Shown here: positions 41,775 to 53,668 of the stretch, piece by piece
How positions within the stretch are numbered: the first letter of the stretch is position 1
Layout of the letters: the number at the start of each line of letters is the position of its first letter
NCBI RefSeq assembly: GCF_000282055.1
Contig: NZ_AKJZ01000006.1
Span: forward strand, 1 to 64,000
Length of the DNA: 64,000 bases
From: Flavobacterium sp. CF136
Lineage (GTDB): Bacteria > Bacteroidota > Bacteroidia > Flavobacteriales > Flavobacteriaceae
Reading direction: 5' to 3'
Translations under genes and position numbers: made by a program
The notes under the pieces: generated by a model
Told to the model about the DNA's origin: nothing
The model's input: the letters and a program-made list of their open reading frames with translations, nothing else
Databases searched by the model: none

Positions 41775-42833
41775 ATGATCAACTTATTCAACACCCACAT
41801 CGAGACGCTTGCGATACACCGCGTAGGAAACAAAAGCAGAAACGAAGCCATTTTTTTATCGGAACAGCCATTTAACTTAAATGACGAAATTGTTCCTTTG
41901 ATAAAAGAATACTTTTTTAAGCCTTTTAGAGAAAAAGAAGAAAACTATTATCAGTTTGCACATGAAGTCGATTTGGATTATAACGACATGTTTAAATATG
42001 CTACCGAAATTTTTGATAATCCCGGTAATTTACAAGAGATTTCTAAAAAAATCACAACACATTTATTCGAGCAGTCAAATCATCCGCACATTAAAAACGG
42101 AGAGGTTTATGTGACGTACTTAACTAATTTAAGTATTGATAATAATGTTGTTGATGCTATCGGAATTTTCAAAAGCGAGCTGCAATCAGACTTTTTGCAG
42201 TTTGAAGAAAAAGACAGCAATCTGGAGATGATTTTACAACAGGGAATCAACCTGAGCAAATTAGATAAAGGCTGCTTGATTTTTAATTATAAAAAAGAAG
42301 AAGGATACAAAATTCTAACAGTAGACAGCAATCGTTATGATGCACGTTATTGGTTAGAGCACTTTTTATCTGTTGATGCTTTTGAAGACGAAAACTTCAT
42401 CACAAAAAAATACTTGAAATTCTGCCAAAACTTTGCAAAAGATGTTGTCTTGCCGGCTGAAGATAAAAAAGAAGAAGTGATGTTCATGAACAGGTCTGTA
42501 AATTATTTTGCAAAAAATGATCAGTTTGAAGAGCAAAATTTCTTAAACGAAGTATTAGACAACCCGGATTTAATTCCGGAATTTAAAAACTATAAAGTTG
42601 ATAAAGGAGAAAAATACAGTATTGAAGATATAACCTCATTTCCTATTGCCAACGCAGCAGTTTCTGACGCCAGAAAATCAATAAAGAACGTTATTAATCT
42701 GGATACACACATTCAGATTAAAATGGATTTCATCAACCCTGAAAGTGCTGAAAAATTTGTTGAAAAAGGCTGGGATGAAGAAAAACAAATGTATTACTAC
42801 CTTGTATATTTCAATAAAGAAGAAAAAAGCTAG
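41775..42833 (+). CDS. Nucleoid-associated protein, NdpA/YejK (37 kDa) family
   Basis: 352 residues starting MINLFNTHIETLAIHRVGNKSRNEAIFLSEQPF, matching the nucleoid-associated NA37 family over its full length. The family binds DNA (E. coli YejK), though the Bacteroidetes group is distant and its role untested. There are no membrane segments. A shared terminator follows. Confidence 0.87.
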   Translation: MINLFNTHIETLAIHRVGNKSRNEAIFLSEQPFNLNDEIVPLIKEYFFKPFREKEENYYQFAHEVDLDYNDMFKYATEIFDNPGNLQEISKKITTHLFEQSNHPHIKNGEVYVTYLTNLSIDNNVVDAIGIFKSELQSDFLQFEEKDSNLEMILQQGINLSKLDKGCLIFNYKKEEGYKILTVDSNRYDARYWLEHFLSVDAFEDENFITKKYLKFCQNFAKDVVLPAEDKKEEVMFMNRSVNYFAKNDQFEEQNFLNEVLDNPDLIPEFKNYKVDKGEKYSIEDITSFPIANAAVSDARKSIKNVINLDTHIQIKMDFINPESAEKFVEKGWDEEKQMYYYLVYFNKEEKS

Positions 42834-42863
42834 AAGCATTCTTTTTTCTATTACTTACTAAGC

Positions 42864-42900
42864 AAAAACCTCAAATACTAATTGTAATTGAGGTTTTTTT
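42864..42900. terminator. Bidirectional terminator between the nucleoid protein and the response regulator
   Basis: AAAAACCTCAA (42864-42874) pairs with TTGAGGTTTTT (42888-42898). An A-run on the left and a T-run on the right let it end both the plus-strand gene and the minus-strand response-regulator transcript (stop at 42903). Confidence 0.88.
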
Positions 42901-42902
42901 AT

Positions 42903-43310
42903 TTATAAATCCATTTTGTTTTTAAGGTATTCCAACATTGCCTTTGTTATGGGCTTGGAAAGAAAATCTTTAATTATTGGATATTTCTTGGCTTTGAGTA
43001 AGTCTTCAGGATTAATCGTAGAAGACAAAACAATAACATTTACCGAATTAAATTCATCATAAGCGGGGGATGTAAAATAATCCAAAAATTCCCAGCCTCC
43101 CATAACCGGCATATTTAAATCGAGAAAAATAAGCTGTGGTTTTTTAACTATTTTAGCTTTACTATATTTCAATGTATTAAAGTATAATAAAGCTTCTTCA
43201 CCATTTTGAGCGGTAATGATTTCATCTGAAAAAGAAGACTTCTCAATTACTTTTCTAGACAGCATTAATGTAATAGGATCGTCATCTATACATAAAATTT
43301 GTTCCATCAT
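42903..43310 (-). CDS. Single-domain response regulator (receiver only)
   Basis: 135 residues consisting only of a receiver domain: acidic CIDDDP at 7-12, phosphoacceptor Asp64 in LIFLDLNMPVMGGWEF, and the conserved Lys in FLSKPITKAML. There is no output domain, so it may act by protein contact or in a phosphorelay. The start is 1 bp after the histidine kinase stop codon (TAA-T-ATG), so translation is coupled to it. Confidence 0.93.
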   Translation of the reverse strand: MMEQILCIDDDPITLMLSRKVIEKSSFSDEIITAQNGEEALLYFNTLKYSKAKIVKKPQLIFLDLNMPVMGGWEFLDYFTSPAYDEFNSVNVIVLSSTINPEDLLKAKKYPIIKDFLSKPITKAMLEYLKNKMDL

Positions 43311-43311
43311 A

Positions 43312-45021
43312 TTAGTTTTTAAATGTTATGATAAATGAGGTTCCTTTATTCACCTCGCTTTCTACACTAATAGTCCCACCCATAGTTTCAACCTGGGATT
43401 TTACAAGATATAAACCCAGACCTTTACTGTCCGGATAATTGTGAAATCTTTGATATAATCCAAACACTTTATCCCGATTTCTTTCTAAATCAATTCCGAT
43501 TCCGTTATCGCTGAAAGTTAAAAAAACTTTTTGATCAATCTGTTCTGCAGTAATAGAGATTTTTAATTTTCTATTCTCAGATTTGTATTTTATAGAATTC
43601 GTCAACAAATTTAATAATATGCTTTCGATATATGCTTTATTTGTATTCAGTAATGGAACTTTATCCAATTTAAGCTTTATTATAGGCTTATGTGCTTCTA
43701 TCTGAAAGGATAACTGGCTAAATACATTCTCAAAAACCTCACTTAAGGAAACCATTTCTTTTTGCATTGAAGGGTTGTCTTTTATAATGATTACCTTTAC
43801 TAAATCATTAATCGTTTCATTTAAGAGATGCGTAGACTTATTAAAGCCATTTAATATTTCTTCTAATTCAGAGTTTTCAATAGGTATGTCTTCGATTAAG
43901 TTTAACAAACCAATTAAATTAGATAATGGAGCTCTCAGATTATGCGAAGTAATATAGGAAAACTGTTTTAAGTCTTTATTATTCTGAGTCAACTCACGTA
44001 TTAGATGTTCTTTTTCAGTTTCTAATTTCCTTTCTTCTGTAATATCCTGCTGAATAGAGATCCAATGTGATATTACACCTTCTGCATTAAAAATTGGAAT
44101 CATTGAAAAACGCACCCAATATTCTCTTTTAGTTTTACTGTATGTTATCGTTTCAATTAAACATTCCTTTTCATCCTTAATTGCTTTTAATATTTTTTTC
44201 AATGTTACAGGATCGGAGTTTGGTCCTTTAAAAACATTTGGTGATTTCCCAAGGATTTCATCAGATTCATAACCCGACATTTTAGAGAATGCAGGATTTA
44301 CATAAACTATACGCGGAATTTTGCCATCTGTAGAATTTGCTTCGGTAATCAGAATAGAATCTTTTGATTGGGTAATAACTGTTTCTAAAAGTTTAAGTCT
44401 TTGTTCCTCTTCTTTTTGTTTTGTAATATCCTGAATGGCACCGATCATTCTGACACTTTTACCATTTTCGTCTTTTAAGAGAAAGCCTCTGTCCAAAACA
44501 TACTTATAAGTTCCGTCAGCACATCTGAACCTATACTGATCCTGCCATTTTTCTGTTTTAAGCTCAATAAAAGAATATAACTTGACAGACATTTTTATAG
44601 AATCTTCCGGATGAATTTTATCAAACCACCATTTTGAAGTTATGCCTACTTCATCATGTTTATAGCCAAAAACATTTTCGATACCTTTATTCCATGTAAG
44701 ATAATCTTCCTGTATTTTCCAGTCCCATATCGTATCACTTGTAGCTTTTGCAACTATATCATATTTTTCATTAGATTCTTTAATTTCTTCATTATTAAGC
44801 TCCATCTTTTTTAAGATAGAGATGTCCCTACTTTCATTTTTTGACAAAATATAATTAAAGATTGCACCGGTAAAAAGAATAAAAAAAATATCTTTTATAA
44901 AACTAAAATGATAAAACGCTACACCTAAAGCACAGTTAACGAGAAATTTATGACATAGGATAGCCATAAATAACGAAATGATAATGTATATCAGCGTGAT
45001 TTGTTTTGGTTTACTTTTCAT
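43312..45021 (-). CDS. PAS-domain sensor histidine kinase
   Basis: 569 residues. Two membrane helices lie at about 8-60. PAS 1 is at about 85-200 (DTIWDWKIQEDYLTWNKGI, YRFRCADGTYKYVLDRGF) and PAS 2 at about 215-330 (ITEANSTDGKIPRIVYVNPAFSKMSGY). A HisKA helix carries the phospho-His in SYITSHNLRAPLSNL, followed by an HATPase with LLNLLTNSIKYKS (N box), SDNGIGIDL and GLGLYLVKS (G boxes). The signal is probably a small ligand or redox state, unknown. The partner is the receiver encoded immediately downstream. Confidence 0.94.
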   Translation of the reverse strand: MKSKPKQITLIYIIISLFMAILCHKFLVNCALGVAFYHFSFIKDIFFILFTGAIFNYILSKNESRDISILKKMELNNEEIKESNEKYDIVAKATSDTIWDWKIQEDYLTWNKGIENVFGYKHDEVGITSKWWFDKIHPEDSIKMSVKLYSFIELKTEKWQDQYRFRCADGTYKYVLDRGFLLKDENGKSVRMIGAIQDITKQKEEEQRLKLLETVITQSKDSILITEANSTDGKIPRIVYVNPAFSKMSGYESDEILGKSPNVFKGPNSDPVTLKKILKAIKDEKECLIETITYSKTKREYWVRFSMIPIFNAEGVISHWISIQQDITEERKLETEKEHLIRELTQNNKDLKQFSYITSHNLRAPLSNLIGLLNLIEDIPIENSELEEILNGFNKSTHLLNETINDLVKVIIIKDNPSMQKEMVSLSEVFENVFSQLSFQIEAHKPIIKLKLDKVPLLNTNKAYIESILLNLLTNSIKYKSENRKLKISITAEQIDQKVFLTFSDNGIGIDLERNRDKVFGLYQRFHNYPDSKGLGLYLVKSQVETMGGTISVESEVNKGTSFIITFKN

Positions 45022-45160
45022 TACTCAAATATAGGTAAATATACCAAATTTTAACAAATGAAAACACTTTAAATCTATAGAATTATTACTATTTCGTTAA
45101 ACTAATTCATTGACATTACGTAATCTATCTTCAAAACGTTTTTTATATCAAAATAAAGTG

Positions 45161-45168
45161 TACCTTTG
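45161..45168 (+). promoter_or_regulatory. -7 element TACCTTTG of typA
   Basis: Exact TAnnTTTG match 19 bases before the typA ATG, giving a very short 5' leader. Confidence 0.65.
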
Positions 45169-45187
45169 CACCCATTAAAAATCACAG

Positions 45188-46984
45188 ATGGAATCTATTA
45201 GAAACATTGCAATTATTGCCCACGTCGATCACGGTAAAACCACTTTGGTTGATAAAATTATGTATCACTGTCAATTATTTCGTGACAACGAAAATACAGG
45301 TGATTTAATTCTTGATAATAACGATTTAGAGCGTGAAAGAGGTATTACTATTACTTCAAAAAACGTATCTGTTCAATATAAAGGAACAAAAATCAATATT
45401 ATTGACACTCCTGGCCACGCGGATTTTGGAGGTGAAGTAGAACGTGTATTAAACATGGCCGATGGTGTATGTTTGCTTGTTGATGCTTTTGAAGGACCAA
45501 TGCCACAAACTCGTTTTGTATTACAAAAAGCTATAGATTTAGGTTTAAAACCTTGTGTAGTTATCAATAAAGTTGATAAAGAAAACTGTACTCCTGAAGA
45601 AGTTCACGAAAAAGTTTTTGACTTAATGTTTGAATTAGGTGCAGAAGAATGGCAGTTGGATTTTCCAACAGTTTATGGTTCTGCTAAAAATAACTGGATG
45701 TCTGATCATTGGGAAAACGTAACTGATAATGTTGAAGCATTATTGGATATGGTTGTTGAAAATGTACCTGCTCCTAAAGTTTCTGAAGGAACACCACAAA
45801 TGTTGATTACTTCTTTAGATTTCTCAGCCTTTACAGGTCGTATTGCTATTGGTCGTTTGGAAAGAGGAATTCTTAACGAAGGTATGCCAATCTCATTAGT
45901 AAAAAGAGATGGTACTATATCTAAATCCCGTATCAAAGAACTTCATACCTTTGAAGGACTTGGCCGTAAAAAAGTACAACAGGTTATTGCTGGAGATATT
46001 TGTGCAATCATTGGAGTTGAAGGTTTTGAAATTGGTGATACTATTGCTGATTTTGAAAATCCGGAAGGTCTAAAAACGATTGATATCGACGAGCCTACTA
46101 TGAGTATGTTGTTTACAATTAATGACTCTCCTTTCTTCGGTAAAGAGGGTAAATTTGTAACTTCTCGTCATATTAGAGAACGTTTGACAAAAGAATTAGA
46201 GAAAAACTTAGCTATGAAGTTAGGTGAAACCGATTCTGCTGATAAGTTTATGGTTTTTGGTCGTGGAGTACTTCACTTATCTGTTCTTATTGAAACAATG
46301 AGAAGAGAAGGTTACGAATTACAAATTGGTCAGCCACAAGTTATCATCAAAGAAATTGATGGTAAAAAATGTGAGCCAATTGAGGAATTAACAATCGATT
46401 TACCAGAAACTCTTTCAGGCAGAGCGGTTGAGTTCGTTACAATGCGTAAAGGTGAAATGCTGAGTATGGAAACTAAAGGTGACCGTATGATTGTAAAATT
46501 TAATATTCCATCACGTGGAATTATTGGATTGCGTAATCAATTGCTTACTGCTACTGCTGGTGAGGCTATTATGGCACACCGTTTTATAGGATACGAACCT
46601 TACAAAGGAGAAATTGCCGGACGTAACAAAGGTTCATTGATCTCTATGGAAAAAGGAAAAGCTATTCCTTATTCTATCGATAAATTACAAGATCGTGGTA
46701 AGTTTTTTGTTGAACCAAATGCCGAAATTTACGAAGGTCAGGTAATTGGAGAAAACTCTCGTGGTGATGATATGTGTGTAAACGTAACTAAGGAGAAAAA
46801 ACAATCTAACGTTCGTTCTTCTGGAAATGATGAAAAAGCAAGAATCATTCCTCCAATTATTTTCTCATTAGAGGAAGCTTTAGAATACATTCAAAAAGAT
46901 GAATATGTAGAGGTTACTCCAAAATCTATTCGTTTGAGAAAAATATATTTGACAGAAACTGATAGAAAAAGATTTAAATTCTAA
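45188..46984 (+). CDS. typA: Ribosome-associated GTPase TypA/BipA
   Basis: 598 residues, full length. G1 [11 protein letters not shown]2 [10 protein letters not shown]3 [14 protein letters not shown] and G4 NKVDKE, then EF-G-like domains II, III and V and the BipA-specific C-terminus ([21 protein letters not shown]). It is a translational GTPase that binds the 70S ribosome and aids 50S assembly and growth under stress or cold. Monocistronic, with its own promoter and terminator. Confidence 0.98.
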   Translation: MESIRNIAIIAHVDHGKTTLVDKIMYHCQLFRDNENTGDLILDNNDLERERGITITSKNVSVQYKGTKINIIDTPGHADFGGEVERVLNMADGVCLLVDAFEGPMPQTRFVLQKAIDLGLKPCVVINKVDKENCTPEEVHEKVFDLMFELGAEEWQLDFPTVYGSAKNNWMSDHWENVTDNVEALLDMVVENVPAPKVSEGTPQMLITSLDFSAFTGRIAIGRLERGILNEGMPISLVKRDGTISKSRIKELHTFEGLGRKKVQQVIAGDICAIIGVEGFEIGDTIADFENPEGLKTIDIDEPTMSMLFTINDSPFFGKEGKFVTSRHIRERLTKELEKNLAMKLGETDSADKFMVFGRGVLHLSVLIETMRREGYELQIGQPQVIIKEIDGKKCEPIEELTIDLPETLSGRAVEFVTMRKGEMLSMETKGDRMIVKFNIPSRGIIGLRNQLLTATAGEAIMAHRFIGYEPYKGEIAGRNKGSLISMEKGKAIPYSIDKLQDRGKFFVEPNAEIYEGQVIGENSRGDDMCVNVTKEKKQSNVRSSGNDEKARIIPPIIFSLEEALEYIQKDEYVEVTPKSIRLRKIYLTETDRKRFKF

Positions 46985-47005
46985 TATATCAAATTCCAAT
47001 ATTTT

Positions 47006-47046
47006 AAAATCCCAAATTCCAATTACTGGAATTTGGGATTTTTTCT
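47006..47046 (+). terminator. Rho-independent terminator after typA
   Basis: A perfect 16-bp stem: AAAATCCCAAATTCCA (47006-47021), a 5-base loop, and TGGAATTTGGGATTTT (47027-47042), then T-rich sequence. Strong intrinsic terminator. The following 60 bases repeat TTTGGAATTT-like words and reach the stop codon of the convergent T9SS protein. Confidence 0.93.
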
Positions 47047-47108
47047 TTTTTGAAGTTGGAGTTTGAAGCTTGGAATTTGGAATTTATAGTTTGGAATTTT
47101 TTAAACCT

Positions 47109-50100
47109 TTATCTTTTCAAACTAAAATGTCCTTTTGCTTCCCTGCCATCCTCAAATTTTGCAGTATACCAATAATCGTCTGCCGGCAGCGGAACACCTA
47201 AAAATGTACCATCCCAACCTGAACCTGAAGGAGAAATCTGTTTGATAAGTTTTCCAAACCTGTCAAAAATATAAATGATTGATTTGGAATAAAAATCTGC
47301 ATTTACACCTTCTACATTCCAAGTGTCATTATAACCGTCTCCATTTGGAGTGAAAAATTTTGGAACTCCCAGAACTGCAATTGTTTTTTCAGCAATTCCA
47401 CATCCATTCAAATCTTTGACATAAACCGTATGAAAACCTGGAGCAATATTTTCGAATAAATTGGAATCCTGATAAGGGCCATTTGAATCCGTAATACTAT
47501 AAACATAATGTCCGGAACCCGTTACATTAATTAAAACTGAATTGTTATCGTTTAAATCATTAATTTCAATAGCTGTAATTTCAGCAATATTTGATGCAAC
47601 GACTTTTACAGTTCGGGTTCTAAAACAATTATTTCCGTTTCTTACATCAACACTATATGTTCCTTGTGTATTAACCTCTATAGAAAAAGTGGTTGCTCCT
47701 AAAATCACATCCCCATTCAAATACCATTGATAAGTATAATCATTTATTGGTGTACCATCATTAATACCTGCTTCAAGTGTAACCAAAAATTCCGGCAGAT
47801 TACTGCAGACAATTTCATTTTCGCTCCCGTCAGTGTTTAGATTTATATTTGGAAGTGGATTTACAATTAAATTAAAAGTAGTAAATCCAAAACAATCATT
47901 AGATAAGGAATTTTCAACTCTTGCCCATATTTTTTGATTATTTGGATATCCAATATTTCGATAATTTGAAATATTTGTAATGGCTAATGAATTTCCGGAA
48001 GCATCTGTTTCAGCCAGAAAATCAGTTTCGTTTTTATAATAGCTTATCACATAATTTGTAGCCGGAGCCGGAAGTGTGTTTTTGATTTCCTGTGTTGCAT
48101 TACTGAAATCAAAACTCGAAATACCATCTTTGTCAGTATTGGACTCGTCTAAAAAATCATCACATACCTGATAATCTGTAATTTGAAAACTACTAGGTAT
48201 TTGAGTTACGGAAACAACAAGATTTAACTGTGAGATACTAAAACAACCATTTGCATTTTCAATACGCACATAAATTGTTTTATCTGAAGCAGTATAAGCT
48301 TGAGGATTTGCAATTAATGATGAGGTATCTTGTGATTCTGCCCCGGCAATAGTAGTGTAGTAACTAAACTTTTCTATAGCTGAATTGGCAGAAATGTTAT
48401 TATTCTTCTGTGTTAAATTGAATATAGAAACCCCATCTGTATCATCATCACATTGCACTAAAGTCACAGGAGAATTGATTGTTGGCAATGCTAATATTGC
48501 CAATGCTACAGCATTAGAATATAATCCGCATGAATTTCCTGTTCGGCTCAAAAACACTCTATATTGATATGTATTCATCGATTGGGAAACGTTTGAAACT
48601 GCTAACAATGATGTATTTACTCCCGAATACGTTACATTATTAACCAAATCAATCCAGGTATTACCATTGTTGACAGAAACCTGCCATTGATAACCCGAAA
48701 TTAAAGCAGCAACAATTGTAAAAGTTGTATTTTGTAATTCACAAACAGATTTGTTTTCTGGCTGATTGTCAATAATAATTGGTGCTGCAATCGTATAATT
48801 TAAGTTTGGATTTGTATAACCTATTCCGCTTGTAACAATACCGTTTGTATTTACTGTTGGAGGTGAAACAGCTCCCAAAAAATTATCACTATTAGGATCG
48901 ATAAATCCTGCTTCTGTTACATCAGAACACAAATCATTATCACTGTCAAGTTCTATATAATTATGAATACCATCTGAATCGGTATCAAGGATGCTATAAT
49001 TCAGTTTTGCACTTTCCGGAATAGTTTCTACTGAATTTGTCAATCCGTTTACTCCAAAATCATTTCCATCAATTATACCATTTAAATTCGTATCTGCAGC
49101 ATTGCTCCCTGATTCTATCAGATCGTAAATTCCGTCATTATCACTATCCAAATCTAAATAATCAGGAACATTGTCATTGTCGAAATCTGCAGGTGTTAGT
49201 CCATTACCATAAGTATCATCAACCCCATCGTGATTAGCATCAATATTAGATGCAATTTTAAAGTTTACGCCTTGTGCTTCAACAGCATCCGGAACACCAT
49301 CATTATCACTATCGAGATCTAACTGATCTAAAACCCCATCATTATCATAATCTTTGGGAACGCAAACCAAATAAAATTTTAAGGATGTTTTATTTAATAC
49401 TGTGTCGGAAAGATTTTGATGCTTAAAACTAATCATTTTAGCCTGATTCGTTAAAAACTTAAAAGTTCCTGTTCCTGCTGCTAATGGAATTGCACCATTT
49501 AACCTGAAACGAATTTCAAATGATGAAAATTCAGTTACACCACTTTCATAAAACCCATCATAATTTGTATCAATCAATAATTGATTATTTGGATTTAATA
49601 CGGTTATAGTTTTGTTTGTTTCTGAATTCACAATATATTCAGCAGTAGAATTCAGTAAATCAGTTGTATTTGCTGTTAAAATATAATCCAACCCAATTGA
49701 AGTGGGTTGAGCAAAAGTCATCGTACATTTCATCCAATTTGTTTTACCTGCAGGCACTTCACTAACAAAACTTCCGTCAGTATTTCCTAAAAAAGGAACA
49801 CTGCTTGCTGTTGTCGAAGTAGTAATCGTTTGAGTAAATGAATTTGTATAAGTCCCTATGGAAATAGTTTTCGAACTTAAATTAGAAATATCTATATTCT
49901 GATTTCCAAATGATTCAGTGCAATTCGTTATTCCATCCCCATCATTATCCAAATCTACATTGTCATTGGCTTTGTCATTATCCATATCTGTTGGACAATC
50001 ACTAACAGGAATTTCATCAGAAAATAATTCTATACCACAGGCTGACAATGTTGCTTTTACTTTATAATATCCTGATTGCGTTGGTGAATATGTATTAGAA

Positions 50101-51632
50101 TTAGCACCGGAAATTTCGACATTATTAAAATACCACTGAAACAAATCAAATCCTGTGAGGGAGCTCACATTAAGTCTAACATTAGGAATACAGCTAGACT
50201 GGGTTACATTTAATTGTTGGAAATTCACTTCCGGTTTAAAAGTAAAACCTGAATAATACCCTCCAAATGTTGCTGCGCCATCGCTGCCATATGCAGCTAA
50301 ATACAATTGAGAGGTAGAAAAAACAGATACATTTCCGGTTAGTCCGGTTAGAACATAGCATTCATATTCTGTATTTCCTGTGACAGTAGTCGGTCCAAAA
50401 ACATTTACATTCGGAGGCAGTGTCGCCAAAGTATAAGGAACCTTATTAATTATAAAATTTAAACCTGAACCGGTTTTTGTCGTAAGCGTAACCCTGCTGG
50501 TGAAAACACGATTCCCTACTGACTCAATAGAAGGAATATTGTCTATTGATTTTGGCGTTTGACAACTTAAAGGCGGTACAAAAAACATTTCCTGATTGGC
50601 TTCATCACCCCTTGCATTATCACCCACACTCTGATAAGCAAATATATTTTTACCTGAGCGCACATACAAATTTCCCTGAGAATTATAATCAGACCCTAAA
50701 AGCGAAACATATTCACCTGCATTAATGGTGTAATTTGGAGTTACAGCACCATTTAAAAATATTTCGGTATTATCTTCATGGGCAATTAAAATGACTTTTT
50801 CTACATTTTGGGAACCTGTACTTTTAATAAAAATATAATCAGTCCCTGTTCTTTCTGCCGAAACAATTTGGTCGAATCCTAAATCTACATTATTTCTTAC
50901 TTCTCCATTGGAACCTGCAAAGGAACCACAATTTACAGCTATGGGTTTGTTTGACGAAATTAATGCCCCAATAAGTGCATCATTATTAGCTGGCGTTGGA
51001 CCTTGTACTGCAATAGTATAACTCTCACCACTATTCAGGATAATACTCGGTATCGAATTTCCTGTAAGGGTATTATTTATCAAAACTGCTCCTGTTTTGA
51101 TATCTTTAAAATTGATTACTGTGTTGTTTTCAGTCGCTAAAACTGATGCAAATGTCAAATGCCTATCTGAATAACCCGTATTTAATTTATTTGTAAGACC
51201 GCTAATTCTAAACTGAGTACCCAATGCAGCTAAACCTTTAGAAACTATCTCACTTGATTGATTCCCTGATCTGTCAATAACTCTGACTGTAGCATACACA
51301 ATATCAGCTGCTTCAATAATATAGCCTCGATTAGATTTGATACTGCTTGCTTCAGATTGATCAAGAACCAATTGATTTGCATTATGCGCATTAATGTCAA
51401 AAATATAAGGAATATCCCTGGAAACTGTTCCGGTAGTAATTGCCCCTCCAATTTCATTTATGCTAAAGGTTACCGGAGTTAAACTTGGAGCAGAAATATA
51501 AATATATTGTTCCCCTACAGGCACACCGCTTGAAGCCACTACAGGTGGAATATAATGAGTTTTACTAAATTGAGAAAAACTCAAAAGCGGCAATAATAGC
51601 AGAGAAAGATATAAATGTATATATTTTAGCAT
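47109..51632 (-). CDS. Large T9SS type B surface protein with IgGFc-binding-like and Ca-binding repeat regions
   Basis: 1507 residues with a signal peptide (1-~20). Residues ~30-440 form an IgGFc-binding-protein-like region (THYIPPV..., [34 protein letters not shown]). An Ig-like module follows, then a calcium-binding thrombospondin-3-like block with four DxDxDG-rich units ([79 protein letters not shown]). Further Ig-like/PKD-type domains follow. The last ~85 residues are the T9SS type B (gliding-motility C-terminal, CHU_C) sorting domain: [17 protein letters not shown] ... [37 protein letters not shown]. Probably an exported adhesin-like protein. Confidence 0.93.
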   Translation of the reverse strand: MLKYIHLYLSLLLLPLLSFSQFSKTHYIPPVVASSGVPVGEQYIYISAPSLTPVTFSINEIGGAITTGTVSRDIPYIFDINAHNANQLVLDQSEASSIKSNRGYIIEAADIVYATVRVIDRSGNQSSEIVSKGLAALGTQFRISGLTNKLNTGYSDRHLTFASVLATENNTVINFKDIKTGAVLINNTLTGNSIPSIILNSGESYTIAVQGPTPANNDALIGALISSNKPIAVNCGSFAGSNGEVRNNVDLGFDQIVSAERTGTDYIFIKSTGSQNVEKVILIAHEDNTEIFLNGAVTPNYTINAGEYVSLLGSDYNSQGNLYVRSGKNIFAYQSVGDNARGDEANQEMFFVPPLSCQTPKSIDNIPSIESVGNRVFTSRVTLTTKTGSGLNFIINKVPYTLATLPPNVNVFGPTTVTGNTEYECYVLTGLTGNVSVFSTSQLYLAAYGSDGAATFGGYYSGFTFKPEVNFQQLNVTQSSCIPNVRLNVSSLTGFDLFQWYFNNVEISGANSNTYSPTQSGYYKVKATLSACGIELFSDEIPVSDCPTDMDNDKANDNVDLDNDGDGITNCTESFGNQNIDISNLSSKTISIGTYTNSFTQTITTSTTASSVPFLGNTDGSFVSEVPAGKTNWMKCTMTFAQPTSIGLDYILTANTTDLLNSTAEYIVNSETNKTITVLNPNNQLLIDTNYDGFYESGVTEFSSFEIRFRLNGAIPLAAGTGTFKFLTNQAKMISFKHQNLSDTVLNKTSLKFYLVCVPKDYDNDGVLDQLDLDSDNDGVPDAVEAQGVNFKIASNIDANHDGVDDTYGNGLTPADFDNDNVPDYLDLDSDNDGIYDLIESGSNAADTNLNGIIDGNDFGVNGLTNSVETIPESAKLNYSILDTDSDGIHNYIELDSDNDLCSDVTEAGFIDPNSDNFLGAVSPPTVNTNGIVTSGIGYTNPNLNYTIAAPIIIDNQPENKSVCELQNTTFTIVAALISGYQWQVSVNNGNTWIDLVNNVTYSGVNTSLLAVSNVSQSMNTYQYRVFLSRTGNSCGLYSNAVALAILALPTINSPVTLVQCDDDTDGVSIFNLTQKNNNISANSAIEKFSYYTTIAGAESQDTSSLIANPQAYTASDKTIYVRIENANGCFSISQLNLVVSVTQIPSSFQITDYQVCDDFLDESNTDKDGISSFDFSNATQEIKNTLPAPATNYVISYYKNETDFLAETDASGNSLAITNISNYRNIGYPNNQKIWARVENSLSNDCFGFTTFNLIVNPLPNINLNTDGSENEIVCSNLPEFLVTLEAGINDGTPINDYTYQWYLNGDVILGATTFSIEVNTQGTYSVDVRNGNNCFRTRTVKVVASNIAEITAIEINDLNDNNSVLINVTGSGHYVYSITDSNGPYQDSNLFENIAPGFHTVYVKDLNGCGIAEKTIAVLGVPKFFTPNGDGYNDTWNVEGVNADFYSKSIIYIFDRFGKLIKQISPSGSGWDGTFLGVPLPADDYWYTAKFEDGREAKGHFSLKR

Positions 51633-51835
51633 ATTTTAAAAGTAATAATTTTTATATTACCTTTTAAACTAAAATAATTTTTACATCCCTGATCAAGAAC
51701 TATTTGTCAGGACATATTGCCTAAGTTACAGTTCTGCTTGGCATTATCTATCTAAAATATTTTGCTTATCTGTTTTTAGGTTTAAAAAACTACTATTCAG
51801 ACAATTCTAAAACAAACTATAAAATCAAAAAACTA

Positions 51836-52660
51836 CTACAAATCCCTGTTTTTTAATATTTTATAAGAGAAATAAACGAATAAAAATGTCCATATTGAAA
51901 CAATTAAAATTGAAAACCAATGCACACTATAATCTTTCGCTCCTGCAACTCCTATTTGATTTCCTATTGTTTTTATTAGCGACAATCTTGTAACAGGCTC
52001 AATAATTAAATTAGACATTGATTCTAATGGTAAAACTTTCGAAATGTAATTACCTATAGTATTATTTGGCAGAATATGAAATATTATTATCCATTCTAAA
52101 ATACGCCAGACAAGTACAAATCCTAAGGCGAATGCAGAACGTTTTATCAAAATTCCTACAAATAAGCAAAAAGAGAAAAATCCGGTCAGTTCAATAAAAT
52201 AAGCTAATAGATATTCTAAATCACTAAAAATGATATCAAATTCGTTATAAGATGAATAAAATAATCCTAATATTAAGCTCATTACAAAAATAAAAATTGT
52301 AGAACAAAATGCAAAAAGGACAACAGTTAAGAATTTAGATAAGATAAATTCTTCTTTACTTAAACCATCTATTAGATTTTGTTTTAAAGTTCCGTAGCTA
52401 TATTCATTTGCCATCATAGAAACTATCACAACACCAAGAAAAAATTGAAACCAAATTGCAAAATACGTAGTGAAATGCCAAATAAAAGGAAAATTAAAAA
52501 TTCCCATTTCAGCAGGATCAACATGAATAGGACCTATATCATATTTAATTGAAACAGTTAAAGCAATAAACGAAAGTAAAATGAAGTAAGTAAGGGTCAA
52601 TATTTTACTGGCTTTGTTTTTCCAGATTTTTTGCAATTCTATAGATACAAGTCTGTTCAT
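51836..52660 (-). CDS. ABC-2 type transporter permease
   Basis: 274 residues with six membrane helices, starting MNRLVSIELQKIWKNKASKILT. The conserved SMMANEYSYGTLKQNLIDGLSKEEFILSKF segment is the ABC-2 coupling region. It forms the membrane part of an exporter with the ATPase encoded 3 bp upstream. Cargo unknown; relatives export antibiotics, lipids or peptides. The 203-bp gap to the T9SS gene contains no visible gene. Confidence 0.92.
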   Translation of the reverse strand: MNRLVSIELQKIWKNKASKILTLTYFILLSFIALTVSIKYDIGPIHVDPAEMGIFNFPFIWHFTTYFAIWFQFFLGVVIVSMMANEYSYGTLKQNLIDGLSKEEFILSKFLTVVLFAFCSTIFIFVMSLILGLFYSSYNEFDIIFSDLEYLLAYFIELTGFFSFCLFVGILIKRSAFALGFVLVWRILEWIIIFHILPNNTIGNYISKVLPLESMSNLIIEPVTRLSLIKTIGNQIGVAGAKDYSVHWFSILIVSIWTFLFVYFSYKILKNRDL

Positions 52661-52663
52661 GGC

Positions 52664-53572
52664 TTAGTTATTTGGTGTGGCGTTTTTGGTTAATTCTAAA
52701 AATTGGGCTTCTAAACTATTTTTACGTTTTACTAAATGACATAACGTAATATTTTTAGAAAACAGAAATTGGTTTAATTCTGAAGCGGATAATTCTGATT
52801 TTAAATAAACTAAAACCTTTCCTTCTTCTTCTTTTACATGATCGATTGCAGAGTGCTCTTTTAAAACCATTTTCAAAGTTTCATTATCGTCAGACTGAAC
52901 TTCAAAAAAACCTTCGTTGGCAGACATTCCATCAACTGAACCTGAATATAAAATTTCTCCTTTTCGCAAAACAATCACATGTGAACAAACTTTTTCAACC
53001 TCATCCAATAAATGTGAAGCCAATAAAATAGTAGTTCCCTGTGATGCTATTTTTCTGATAATATCTCTAATTTGATGAATTCCCTGTGGATCTAAACCAT
53101 TCGTAGGCTCATCTAAAATTAAAATTTCAGGATCATTTAAAAGTGCCGAAGCAATAGCTAAACGCTGTTTCATCCCTAACGAAAAAGTACTGAACTTACT
53201 ATCTTTTCTTTCAGTTAAACCTACTAAATCCAGTTTTTCATTGATTTTAGAATAATTGATGCTTTTTATTTTGCAAACTAATTTCAGGTTTTCTTCGGCA
53301 GTCATGTACGGATAAAAGTTAGGGCGTTCTATAATAGCACCAACTTTTTTCAAGGCTTCATGTGTTTCCACTTTTCCTCCAAACCAGCTGTAATTACCCG
53401 AAGTTCGGTTTACAACATTCAAAACAATTCCTAAAGTAGTTGATTTTCCGCTTCCGTTTGGTCCTAAAATTCCATAAACGCGGCCTTTTTGTATATCAAA
53501 AGATACATTTTTCAAGGCTTGAATACGCCCGTATCTTTTATGAAGATTCTGAATAGTAAGTATGGTTTCCAA
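52664..53572 (-). CDS. ABC transporter ATP-binding protein
   Basis: 302 residues. Walker A GPNGSGKST near residue 38-46, signature FSLGMKQRLAIA, Walker B EILILDEPTNGLDPQG and the switch His in LLASHLLDE. The C-terminal ~90 residues are an accessory domain common in ABC-2 ATPases. First gene of a two-gene unit with the permease. It is transcribed divergently from the gene at 53669, with less than 100 bp between them. Confidence 0.95.
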   Translation of the reverse strand: METILTIQNLHKRYGRIQALKNVSFDIQKGRVYGILGPNGSGKSTTLGIVLNVVNRTSGNYSWFGGKVETHEALKKVGAIIERPNFYPYMTAEENLKLVCKIKSINYSKINEKLDLVGLTERKDSKFSTFSLGMKQRLAIASALLNDPEILILDEPTNGLDPQGIHQIRDIIRKIASQGTTILLASHLLDEVEKVCSHVIVLRKGEILYSGSVDGMSANEGFFEVQSDDNETLKMVLKEHSAIDHVKEEEGKVLVYLKSELSASELNQFLFSKNITLCHLVKRKNSLEAQFLELTKNATPNN

Positions 53573-53616
53573 ATTAATTTCGGTTTTAGTTTTTAGTAAG
53601 ACGTTTCAACTTTCTT

Positions 53617-53651
53617 TTTGTTACTCCTAAATGTAATTTAATGTAAATTTG
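53617..53651 (+). promoter_or_regulatory. Promoter of the kinase-like gene
   Basis: TTTG at 53617-53620 and TAAATTTG at 53644-53651 are separated by 23 bases. This is a good match to the Bacteroidetes -33/-7 pattern, 17 bases before the ATG at 53669. Confidence 0.6.
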
Positions 53652-53668
53652 CATTAAAGATATTGAAA

